Source: Methanofastidiosum sp.
GTDB lineage: Archaea > Methanobacteriota_B > Thermococci > Methanofastidiosales > Methanofastidiosaceae
Length of the DNA stretch: 8,253 nt
Direction: 5' to 3'
Assembly (NCBI GenBank): GCA_013329085.1
Contig: DUKX01000185.1
Span: 1-8,253 of the forward strand
The notes under the pieces are model-generated. The model saw nothing but the letters and a program-made list of their open reading frames with translations. It did no database searches and was not told where the DNA came from. The position numbers and the translations under genes were made by a program. Of the stretch, positions 1 through 6,572 are shown piece by piece. Position 1 is the stretch's first letter, and the number at the start of each line of letters is the position of its first letter.

Positions 1-173
1 CACAAAAGGAAGTGATGATGAAGTTTCTGCTGTATGACCAACTGCAACAGCTAGTATAAAGCCAAAGAGGAAAAGGGATAAGTTAGAGATAAGTGTCGTT
101 TTGAGTGGAATTATGCAACAAAGCAGTATTTAACCGGGTAAATTATTTAAAGGATTAACTCTTATTGGAGATT
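1..173. other. Left-edge region without a complete gene
   Basis: No complete gene is visible here. On the + strand one frame reads into a TGA at 35-37 and another into a TAA at 57-59. Either could be the last few codons of a gene lying to the left, but a dozen or so codons are too few to judge. On the - strand a frame stays open from 129 to the left edge and encodes a hydrophobic stretch (FGFILAVAVGHTAETSS). It has no ATG, GTG or TTG at a plausible starting point; its only GTG is the codon at the very edge (3-1). The right part is AT-rich and probably holds the promoter of the UPF0182 gene. No hairpin or repeat stood out. Confidence 0.5.
140..152 (+). promoter_or_regulatory. Putative TATA box before the UPF0182 gene
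   Basis: The AT-rich stretch around AATTATTTAAAGG resembles an archaeal TATA box. Its centre near 146 predicts a transcript start near 170, just before the ATG at 174. It would be too close to serve the TTG at 165. This is pattern matching in AT-rich DNA, so it is only suggestive. Confidence 0.35.
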
Positions 174-3026
174 ATGAAGAAAGAATCTAAAAAAAATGGG
201 AAAGGATTTAATCCTAAAGGATTATTATATTTTATTGTTTTTGCTCTGGTAATTGCATACTTTTTTGGAATTCCACTCTACTTTAACTTGAAAGTTCTCT
301 ACACATTGTTTTATGAGCAGTTTATGGTAAAGCTCTCTCTTTACGCTATAGGTGTTGTCTGGAGTTTAGTCCTGGCACTTATCGTGTTTCTGATAATGTT
401 TCTTGTGACGCCACTAAGAAACTTAATAAAACAGGAAGTTGGAAAGAATGTTGCTGGAAAACTTATCTATCTCCTAATATTCTTTTTGATTTTAATTTTC
501 ATGCCGGTGCCAGTGCTCTATCTGAGATACGCCCTTTATTTGCAGGAACTCCCTGAAATAACAAGGCCACTGATTATGGATTTTATATATAACACGGACA
601 GCTTCTATCAAAGCTACCTCTATCTTAATCTGATCAATATCGGGAAAGGCGTTCTTTTCCTTTTGACCTTGGTAGTGGCACTTCCATACATCGTAAATCT
701 ATTCTTCGAAAGAGCTAAGAGGTTGGGCAGAGTTTTTGAGGATGGGACAGTAAGAGAAGAGCCAAAAGAAATTGTTTTAGAAAAAACACATATGACCGTA
801 ACTGCAGTAATCTTATTCCTATCTCTACTTGTCTTTTCAGTACTTCTGTTCTTCAGTAACGTATTCACATTCTATATTTATAACCCGGATTATGTCAAGT
901 TTGGGATACTTGATTTCTTACAAATTGGTTGGGTTATTGAATCCTTGATTCTTGTAGGCATTGGATTAATGAATCTCGTAGTTTCAAGGGATAGGACAGA
1001 ACTTGGAATAATGGGAGGCATATCTTTAGTAGCATTGTTCATGCCAGGAATTGTCAAGGCAGCATTACTTGTGGTAGCGCTGGTCTTTATGCCAATACTA
1101 AAAAGCATTGCAGATATGAAATTTACTGAAGCAAACGTTGAAGATTACAAGAAAAGATTCTTTAGTAAACGTGGGATTATAGCAATTTTGGTAATACTTT
1201 TAATAGTTTCACCGACAGCTGCCGCTGGCGTAAAGGGATTCTTGTTAAGTAGAAGTGTTGCAGGAAATCCTTTACTAAACACCCCTTACATCCAGAGAGA
1301 AATCGACTCAAACAGATGGGTCTCCTATGTTGAAAATGTTGAGAGAATCAGCGTGGACATATTACCCCAGACAGAAATTAAGAATATGGTGGTGCAGGAC
1401 TTCCTAAACGAAAATCGTTACCTGATAGATAGAGCCAGGGTCTGGGACTATGTTACAGCATATGTACTTGCAAGACCGCAACTTGGCCCTAGGTATTATC
1501 TTATATCGGATACTGATTTATTCCTCGATCCAGAAGAAAAGAAGATTTATTGGGCCACCTACAAGACAATAAAACCAGAAACACCTGTCACAGATAACTT
1601 CTACAACAGGAACTTATTCTACGTTGGAACAGATGATATAATCATCATGGACTCAAACACTAGAGAAATAACAAATATACCTTCTAAGATTTATTTTGGA
1701 GAAGGGCAGCTTGATTATGTATATTCAGACGGGCTTGAGGTAGAGACTGTGACTACAAATTCCTATTCAACAAACATGTACTTAGCAGAGGACAGGGCAA
1801 CAAACCTTGGGGACAATCTTCAGACCCTAGATGTTGATACAATAAACATTAGTGGATTGATTTTGTTTAGGCTTGAAGGTTACGGTGTCTGGTCAGAGTA
1901 TGCATCGCTTGATTATGTTCCATATAGATCTTTAGATGAGAGAAATTCAATTTACCTCCCAGAAGAGTTTGAAAGGGATCTAGATAGTTACATAGTACTA
2001 TACAATAATGAGCCTTATTTCTTAACAGATTACAATCTAAGGCTTGATGCAGGAACTTACATGCCTTATGTAAATCTCGATTACAAGAGGAACGTTGCCA
2101 GGGTCCTTACAAACATGCAAACTGGAGAAGTATCGGTCTATTATGTTGGTCCTGATGATGTCTTTAAGGATATATATCTAGAAATATACCCATGGATTAA
2201 AGACGGCAGTGAAATCCCTGCTGAAGTAAGATCCCAGTTAAGGGCGCCTGATGACTATTTCCACTACGTTTCTGATGCCTACACAACTTACCACATAACA
2301 GACCCAAAAGAGTATATCGAGGCGACAAACTTCTACGAGTTTGATCTAGGGGACAACGTCGGGAGATACACTGATTTCATATACAACATCATTGCCAAAA
2401 ATCCAAAAACTGAAAATTATGAATATGCAGCATTTTTACAAATGATCTTGAGAAGAGCTGAATCAAGAGAGCTTACATCTCTTATGTATGGATACCTTGA
2501 TGACGTAGATTCAGAAGCAAAGTTCTATGCTATTGATATTTCGGCAGAAAAAATTACAGGTAAAAGGATTACACAAGAATTTTTGAACAGTCAGTACCAG
2601 GAAGAGTTCAGACTTTTGGCAGAAACTAAAAGACAGGGAAACATGATTCTTTATCCCTTTACTTACAAGGGAAAGACAGTCCCATTATACCTTCTTTCAG
2701 TATATGTCCAAAGGGCAGAATCTGTCAATCTCTGGGACATCGTTGCAATAGATCCAAGATCAATGACATTTGGAAGGGGACAGACCGTTGATGATGCTTT
2801 GAAGGATCTATTCTCAAAAATAACTGTAGTTGCCCCTGTAACACCTACAACACCCACAGATGGAAAGCCTGTAGTTACCCCAACAGGAGAAAAGGAAGAC
2901 CTAGTTGCATCCTTGATTAAGATATATATCCAAAGAGAATCTTTACAGCCTGGTTCCGAAGAATACAAGAAACTCACTGAGGAGATTGTTTCAATACTTA
3001 ATAAACTTGAATCACTAGAAGGATAA
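174..3026 (+). CDS. UPF0182 (COG1615) family membrane protein
   Basis: A large integral membrane protein of the UPF0182 family, whose biochemical role is unknown. Counted from the ATG at 174 (950 residues), the first 355 residues hold about eight hydrophobic helices (near 17-37, 55-80, 97-117, 158-177, 208-228, 249-269, 279-307 and 333-354). A long soluble part follows, probably on the outer face. Family-like patterns include NPLLNTPYIQREI (365-377), KIYFGEG (505-511), the segment 680-696 with IPAEVRSQLRAP, and YHITDP (706-711). A Pro/Thr-rich linker (about 886-909) leads to a charged helical tail, as in actinobacterial members. The length, near 900-1000, is normal. An in-frame TTG at 165 gives three more residues. 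I prefer the ATG because GGAG (167-170) precedes it, though only three bases away, and the TATA-like element fits it better. The next gene starts four bases after the stop, which implies cotranscription. Family assignment is fairly sure; function is not known. Confidence 0.85.
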   Translation: MKKESKKNGKGFNPKGLLYFIVFALVIAYFFGIPLYFNLKVLYTLFYEQFMVKLSLYAIGVVWSLVLALIVFLIMFLVTPLRNLIKQEVGKNVAGKLIYLLIFFLILIFMPVPVLYLRYALYLQELPEITRPLIMDFIYNTDSFYQSYLYLNLINIGKGVLFLLTLVVALPYIVNLFFERAKRLGRVFEDGTVREEPKEIVLEKTHMTVTAVILFLSLLVFSVLLFFSNVFTFYIYNPDYVKFGILDFLQIGWVIESLILVGIGLMNLVVSRDRTELGIMGGISLVALFMPGIVKAALLVVALVFMPILKSIADMKFTEANVEDYKKRFFSKRGIIAILVILLIVSPTAAAGVKGFLLSRSVAGNPLLNTPYIQREIDSNRWVSYVENVERISVDILPQTEIKNMVVQDFLNENRYLIDRARVWDYVTAYVLARPQLGPRYYLISDTDLFLDPEEKKIYWATYKTIKPETPVTDNFYNRNLFYVGTDDIIIMDSNTREITNIPSKIYFGEGQLDYVYSDGLEVETVTTNSYSTNMYLAEDRATNLGDNLQTLDVDTINISGLILFRLEGYGVWSEYASLDYVPYRSLDERNSIYLPEEFERDLDSYIVLYNNEPYFLTDYNLRLDAGTYMPYVNLDYKRNVARVLTNMQTGEVSVYYVGPDDVFKDIYLEIYPWIKDGSEIPAEVRSQLRAPDDYFHYVSDAYTTYHITDPKEYIEATNFYEFDLGDNVGRYTDFIYNIIAKNPKTENYEYAAFLQMILRRAESRELTSLMYGYLDDVDSEAKFYAIDISAEKITGKRITQEFLNSQYQEEFRLLAETKRQGNMILYPFTYKGKTVPLYLLSVYVQRAESVNLWDIVAIDPRSMTFGRGQTVDDALKDLFSKITVVAPVTPTTPTDGKPVVTPTGEKEDLVASLIKIYIQRESLQPGSEEYKKLTEEIVSILNKLESLEG

Positions 3027-3030
3027 TCAA

Positions 3031-3423
3031 ATGATCTTAAGCGGGAGAAAGATATCAAAAGGTTTAGCAGAAGGTGAGGTATTGAAGAGTACCTCGCCGA
3101 TTTCTTTTCTTGGGGGAGTTGACCCAAAAACAGGGGTAATAATGGATAAAAATTCAAATTCATTTGGAAAGAGCATAAAGGATAAAATTTTTGTTTTTCC
3201 GATGGGAAAGGGTTCAACTGTCGGGTCCTATGTTATCTATCAATTGAAAAAAAATGGTGCGGCCCCTCTAGCAATAATAAACAAAGAAGCAGAAACAATA
3301 GTGTCAGTTGGGGCAATAATTTCTGATATACCGATGGTAGACAAGATAGAAATTGACAGTATTGAAGAAGGAAAAAAAGTCAAAGTTGATGGTGATCAGG
3401 GAACAGTGGAACTACTTATCTGA
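3031..3423 (+). CDS. Phosphomevalonate dehydratase small subunit (AcnX swivel domain, DUF126)
   Basis: The small subunit of the aconitase X-type phosphomevalonate dehydratase. In the archaeal mevalonate pathway the two-subunit enzyme dehydrates 5-phosphomevalonate to trans-anhydromevalonate 5-phosphate, on the way to isopentenyl phosphate and the isoprenoid chains of archaeal lipids. It is cytosolic. The 130-residue protein spans a whole DUF126/UPF0107 domain: FLGGVDPKTG (26-35), the hallmark PMGKGSTVGSYV (57-68) that contributes to the active site, AAPLAIINKEAE (77-88), and GAIISDIPMVD (94-104). AGAAGGA-like purines (3017-3023), inside the end of the upstream gene, form a ribosome binding site seven bases before the ATG. 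The large Fe-S subunit (DUF521) is not in this window, so it is encoded elsewhere or beyond the edges. Bacterial AcnX relatives act on hydroxyproline derivatives, but the archaeal setting favours the mevalonate role. Confidence 0.88.
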   Translation: MILSGRKISKGLAEGEVLKSTSPISFLGGVDPKTGVIMDKNSNSFGKSIKDKIFVFPMGKGSTVGSYVIYQLKKNGAAPLAIINKEAETIVSVGAIISDIPMVDKIEIDSIEEGKKVKVDGDQGTVELLI

Positions 3424-3425
3424 TT

Positions 3426-5198
3426 TTATTCTTTGAAGTAGTAATACTCGCCAGATGACTTCTGCTCTCTGTCTTTTTGGGAGTCAAGTTTATTTGATCT
3501 TGGCCTTCCAGATCCAGGCTCTCTTCTGAATGTTATTCCAATCTCTTTCAAAAACCTATTCATCCCATCACGCAGAGAAAGTGGCGAGGATGCGATTCCA
3601 GAGACACTCGGTCTTCCCGAGAATACAATTGCTTTATCGGAAGTGTAGTCTAAAGAAACTAAGTCATGCTCAACTATAACTGCCATTAACCCTTTATCTC
3701 CTATAAATCGCCTCAATACCTTTGAAAAGTTAAGTCTCTGCTCGATATCAAGGTATGCTGAAGGTTCATCAAATAGATACAAGTCTGCGCCCTGAGATAG
3801 GCATGTAGCTATTGCCACTCTCTGTAACTCCCCTCCGGAAAGCTCCGAAATTGAATTATCTATTATCGGATCTATATCAAGAGGCCTTAGTATTTCGGCT
3901 TTGTAGATGTTTGTGTGAAATTTCTCCTTAGCAACATCTGATAGCAAATTCCTTACCGTGCCTTCATAATCTCTTTTAATATATTGCGGTTTGTATGAAA
4001 CTTTAAGTTCTGTTTCAAATTTATTGCCACCGTCAGGCTCTAATACTCCGGCAAGTATTTTTATAAATGTACTCTTGCCTGTGGCGTTTGGTCCAACAAT
4101 TCCAATTACTTCGCCCTTGTGTAGGATCCCGCCTTCAGTTTTAAGTGAAAAGCTTTCATAATTCTTCTCAAATGACGGATACTCTAAAAGCACCTTTTTC
4201 GATTTTAGGGATTTTTCTTCCTTTTGATAAAACTTAATTGATTCGTCTCTAAATCTGACGTTGTCTTCTTTTATGTAGCCATCGAGGTACATGTTGATTC
4301 CAACTCTCACCCCAAGTGGCGTTGAAACAATTCCATATACCCCAGGTTGTCCATAAAGAATGTGAATATTATCGCTCAAATAATCTAAAATTGCAAGGTC
4401 ATGTTCAATTACGACAACAGTTTTTTTTTCTGCGAGGTTTCTTATAGCTTTGGCAACGTTTAACCTCTGTTTTATATCAAGATAGGATGTGGGCTCATCT
4501 AAAAAATAAATGTCAGCGTCTTTGGACATTGAAGCAATTACAGCAACCCGCTGCAATTCTCCTCCGCTCAGAACAGAAATATCCTTGTCTAGGGCATCGT
4601 TTAAATCGAGTTCTTGAATAAGCTCTTTCGAGACTCCTCTTTCATCAACCTTTTCAAGGAGCTCCCCTGTATTTCCTTTTACAACTTGAGAAAGTTTGTC
4701 CACATATTGGGGCTTTAGCGAGCTCTTAATGTTTTTGGCCTCAATCTTCTCAAAATACCCCTGAAGCTCTGTCCCTCTAAAGTAAGAAGTTAGATTTTTC
4801 ATCTCTTTTGAGGCATAATCCCCTATATTAGGGTAAAGCTCTCCTGAGAGAATCCTAATTGCTGTTGTCTTGCCAACTCCGTTTTGACCTATGAGCCCCA
4901 ATACCTTTCCTTCTTTTGGAATCGGCAATCGATAAAGCCTAAAGGTGTTTGGGCCATACTGATGTATTGGCTGAGAAAGCTCTTCAGGCAGATTGACTAT
5001 GGAAATTGCATTGTAAGGACATTTATGAATGCATATGCCACATCCTGTACACAAGACCTCAGAGATAATAGGTTTTTTCGTTACTTCATCGACTATAATA
5101 GTCTCTTCGTTCATTCTAGGCCCAGGGCAATAGTTAAGACACAATAAATTACACTTTTTTGGTTGACATTTATCGTAATCTATTACAGCAATTCTCAA
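3426..5198 (-). CDS. ABCE1 / RNase L inhibitor family ribosome-recycling ATPase
   Basis: ABCE1 (RLI) splits the ribosome into subunits after termination, together with aRF1 or Pelota, and stays on the small subunit. Numbered from the TTG at 5198 (590 residues), the N-terminal Fe-S domain has two four-cysteine sets, C11/C16/C20/C24 followed by Pro and C50/C53/C56/C60, for two [4Fe-4S] clusters. NBD1 has Walker A GQNGVGKTT (104-112), the family's helix-loop-helix insert (about 140-160), signature LSGGE (210-214), Walker B ending in E235, and switch H266. NBD2 has GPNATGKST (369-377), LSGGE (453-457), E478 and H511. The C-terminal hinge contains GRPRSNK and ends in GEYYYFKE. A GTG at 5207 would add three residues. 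The TTG is preferred because a perfect AGGTGA (5204-5209) sits five bases before it and the protein then begins MRIAVIDYDKC, as I recall archaeal homologues doing. It lies close behind the EMC6-like gene, so the two are probably cotranscribed. Confidence 0.96.
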   Translation of the reverse strand: MRIAVIDYDKCQPKKCNLLCLNYCPGPRMNEETIIVDEVTKKPIISEVLCTGCGICIHKCPYNAISIVNLPEELSQPIHQYGPNTFRLYRLPIPKEGKVLGLIGQNGVGKTTAIRILSGELYPNIGDYASKEMKNLTSYFRGTELQGYFEKIEAKNIKSSLKPQYVDKLSQVVKGNTGELLEKVDERGVSKELIQELDLNDALDKDISVLSGGELQRVAVIASMSKDADIYFLDEPTSYLDIKQRLNVAKAIRNLAEKKTVVVIEHDLAILDYLSDNIHILYGQPGVYGIVSTPLGVRVGINMYLDGYIKEDNVRFRDESIKFYQKEEKSLKSKKVLLEYPSFEKNYESFSLKTEGGILHKGEVIGIVGPNATGKSTFIKILAGVLEPDGGNKFETELKVSYKPQYIKRDYEGTVRNLLSDVAKEKFHTNIYKAEILRPLDIDPIIDNSISELSGGELQRVAIATCLSQGADLYLFDEPSAYLDIEQRLNFSKVLRRFIGDKGLMAVIVEHDLVSLDYTSDKAIVFSGRPSVSGIASSPLSLRDGMNRFLKEIGITFRREPGSGRPRSNKLDSQKDREQKSSGEYYYFKE

Positions 5199-5203
5199 AG
5201 ATT

Positions 5204-5209
5204 TCACCT
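5204..5209 (-). promoter_or_regulatory. Shine-Dalgarno AGGTGA that decides the ABCE1 start
   Basis: On the - strand AGGTGA is a perfect complement to the 16S anti-SD. It overlaps the GTG codon at 5207, so it cannot serve that codon as a ribosome binding site. It lies five bases before the in-frame TTG at 5198-5196, which makes the TTG the better start. Confidence 0.65.
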
Positions 5210-5227
5210 GAAAAAAAATAATATAAT

Positions 5228-5485
5228 TTAAGCATTAAATAAAATTATCCAGAACATTAGCCAGCTTCCGAGAAATGAAAAAATCCCTGATTTTAAGATG
5301 CTGCCTGCACTACCAAATTTTGCCGCGTCAACACCGACCATCTTAACGAGGTACTGTGAAGCATAGAATATAACAAAAGATACTATAATACTTGCAAAAC
5401 TAGGCAGTGTGGACATCCCCGATATTATGCCTGCTATAAGTCCAGTTAAAGCAAAAACAAGCCCTATTTTATGACTGTCATCCAT
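5228..5485 (-). CDS. Archaeal EMC6-like small membrane protein
   Basis: An 85-residue protein with three predicted membrane helices (about 7-23, 29-49 and 64-83). It resembles the archaeal proteins related to EMC6, a subunit of the eukaryotic ER membrane protein complex that inserts membrane proteins. The third helix, GIFSFLGSWLMFWIILFN (67-84), has the Gly/Trp-rich pattern followed by an Asn-containing end that I associate with this family. Helices 1 and 2 are joined by a short Gly/Ser/Pro turn. The archaeal members are poorly studied, and a role in membrane protein insertion is inferred from the eukaryotic relative. The ATG at 5485 is preceded by GGTGA (5492-5496) with a six-base spacer. 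The stop lies 20-30 bases before ABCE1, so the two genes probably share a transcript. Another small three-helix family cannot be excluded from so short a sequence. Confidence 0.65.
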   Translation of the reverse strand: MDDSHKIGLVFALTGLIAGIISGMSTLPSFASIIVSFVIFYASQYLVKMVGVDAAKFGSAGSILKSGIFSFLGSWLMFWIILFNA

Positions 5486-5520
5486 AAAAACTCACCATTT
5501 AAAGAGATGAGAAGTGTTAC

Positions 5521-5530
5521 ATTTAAAAAG
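5521..5530 (-). promoter_or_regulatory. Putative TATA box for the EMC6-like/ABCE1 transcript
   Basis: On the - strand CTTTTTAAAT matches an archaeal box A. Its centre near 5525 predicts a transcript start around 5500, giving a leader of about 15 bases that contains the GGTGA at 5492-5496 before the ATG at 5485. The spacing is coherent. Confidence 0.45.
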
Positions 5531-5538
5531 TTTATTAT

Positions 5539-5554
5539 GAAATACCTTTATTTC
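5539..5554. repeat. Short dyad GAAATA-cctt-TATTTC in the divergent promoter
   Basis: Two perfect six-base inverted arms (5539-5544 and 5549-5554) flank a four-base spacer, roughly midway between the two outward-facing TATA-like elements. A second, offset inverted pair, TTTATTA (5531-5537) and TAATAAA (5562-5568), surrounds it. It could be an operator for a dimeric regulator. In DNA this AT-rich, dyads of this size also arise by chance. Confidence 0.3.
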
Positions 5555-5575
5555 GTAGATTTAATAAAAAATGCG

Positions 5576-5589
5576 TTAAATTTAAATTG
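5576..5589 (+). promoter_or_regulatory. Putative TATA box for the CARDB-like gene
   Basis: TTAAATTTAAATTG contains the ten-base palindrome AATTTAAATT. Its centre near 5584 predicts a transcript start near 5609, about nine bases before the ATG at 5618. A short leader fits the weak ribosome binding site there (GTGAG at 5610-5614). Confidence 0.45.
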
Positions 5590-5617
5590 AATAAATATCT
5601 AATATGGCCGTGAGTTA

Positions 5618-6532
5618 ATGAAGAGACTAGTTGTGTTAATTCTTGTTCTTTCTTTTCTTGTTCAGCCTGTAATGGGAGAATATGTGGATATTATACTTTC
5701 TTATCCTGAAAATATAGAGAAGGGGGAAGAGATAGAAATTACATTCGAAATCATAAATCAATCAAATGATATGCTTTGGGATGGAACGATACTAATTGAA
5801 GAATCCTTCATGAACGATTACAAGCCTTACATCCAATCTAATAGGGACTATCAAACTAATCCTTTAAAATTCTCTACTGTTGAGCCTGGAAAGAGTTTCA
5901 AAGAAACTTTTGTTTTGGCATTTAACAGAGATATACCTCTAAATGAAGCAAGATTTAACATTGTGTTGAAATGCGGAAAAGGCCCATGCAGGGGAGGGTG
6001 CAAGCCCTTTTATATGGAAAAGCTTGTATATATTGGGCTTTTAGAAAAAAGAGCCGAGGCTGTTCTAAAATTAGATGTTAACGAGTTCACATCCTATAAA
6101 GGTGAAACCCTAGAAATACCCTTTACCTTAGAAAATATTGGGAAAATTCAGATGAAAGATATCAAAGTGGAAATTAAAGGGGATATTGTATCGGATGAAA
6201 TTGTTAACATCGCCTATCTAAATCCTGGAGAAGAAGTTTCTGACAGGATAATTATTTCAATCGATGAAAATAATTCTAAAACTTCCTTCAACCCGATAGT
6301 TATAGCAAAATTCCAAGAGCCTTCGGGCAAAGAAGGAATTCTATACGAGAATATAATTATAACGGTAACTGAAAAACAAAAGGCCCAAGAAACAAATGCT
6401 TCTGAAGTTAACAATGAGATTAATGAAGAGTCTAGGCTTCAGCCTCCTATTTTGTTCTATTTTTTTCTGTTTCTATCGATTGTTGCGATAATTGCAGTTA
6501 TTATATTCTTGATACGCCTGTTTAAGAGATAA
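5618..6532 (+). CDS. Secreted, membrane-anchored protein with CARDB-like Ig domains
   Basis: A 304-residue surface protein of unknown specific role. Residues 1-20 form a signal peptide (a positive MKR start, a hydrophobic core to about 15, and a likely cut after VMG). The body holds two beta-rich modules of the type found in CARDB/COG1361 proteins. The first is at about 22-140, with the pattern IEKGEEIEITFEIINQS. The second is at about 145-252, with YKGETLEIPFTLENIGKIQ and LNPGEEVSDRIIIS. A polar Asn/Glu-rich linker (about 253-275) leads to one membrane helix (276-299) and a short RLFKR tail that should be cytosolic. The first module has three close cysteines, C119, C124 and C128, in a Gly-rich loop. 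No PGF-CTERM-type sorting tail is seen, only an ordinary anchor. Start: the ATG at 5618 begins a clean signal peptide. No catalytic motif was found; adhesion or assembly of surface proteins is only a guess from the fold. Confidence 0.72.
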   Translation: MKRLVVLILVLSFLVQPVMGEYVDIILSYPENIEKGEEIEITFEIINQSNDMLWDGTILIEESFMNDYKPYIQSNRDYQTNPLKFSTVEPGKSFKETFVLAFNRDIPLNEARFNIVLKCGKGPCRGGCKPFYMEKLVYIGLLEKRAEAVLKLDVNEFTSYKGETLEIPFTLENIGKIQMKDIKVEIKGDIVSDEIVNIAYLNPGEEVSDRIIISIDENNSKTSFNPIVIAKFQEPSGKEGILYENIIITVTEKQKAQETNASEVNNEINEESRLQPPILFYFFLFLSIVAIIAVIIFLIRLFKR

Positions 6533-6556
6533 TTTTTTAAATAATTTCATTTCTTT
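6532..6556 (+). terminator. T-rich stretch after the CARDB-like gene
   Basis: Right at the stop codon there is a run of six T, followed by further T-rich DNA up to 6556 with no hairpin. This resembles archaeal intrinsic terminators, which depend on T tracts. The same bases also contain TTTAAATAAT, which could be a TATA box for the next gene, so the assignment is ambiguous. Confidence 0.35.
6535..6546 (+). promoter_or_regulatory. Possible TATA box for the radical SAM gene
   Basis: TTTTAAATAATT lies 27-38 bases before the TTG start at 6573. The implied transcript start near 6565 would fall on the ribosome binding site AAGGTG (6562-6567). Either the start site is slightly earlier or the gene is read through from the CARDB-like gene. 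Confidence 0.28.
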
Positions 6557-6561
6557 CTCGT

Positions 6562-6567
6562 AAGGTG
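6562..6567 (+). promoter_or_regulatory. Ribosome binding site supporting the TTG start at 6573
   Basis: AAGGTG lies five bases before the TTG at 6573-6575. It supports this non-ATG start, which keeps the complete N-terminal CPIC metal-binding motif in the protein. Confidence 0.6.
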
Positions 6568-6572
6568 CTTTA

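Larger units (their letters stand above)
5486..5617. promoter_or_regulatory. Divergent intergenic promoter region
   Basis: This 132-base, very AT-rich gap separates the - strand EMC6-like/ABCE1 pair from the + strand CARDB-like gene. It holds a TATA-like element for each direction and a short dyad between them, listed separately. No RNA gene or small reading frame is convincing here. Confidence 0.6.

Noticed and set aside
2663..3217. A 184-codon open frame on the - strand across the UPF0182/PMDh-S junction
   Set aside because: It lies antisense to two well-supported genes, has a Ser/Leu/Pro-rich composition typical of a shadow frame, and shows no recognisable domain.
4884..5147. An 87-codon + strand frame inside ABCE1
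   Set aside because: It is antisense to the highly conserved Fe-S domain and NBD1 of ABCE1 and has no family features.
5216..5231. A TATA-like stretch directly before ABCE1 on the - strand
   Set aside because: Its centre is only about 25 bases from the start codon, which would put the transcript start at or inside the ribosome binding site. The AT-rich gap after the EMC6-like gene explains it, and a shared transcript is simpler.
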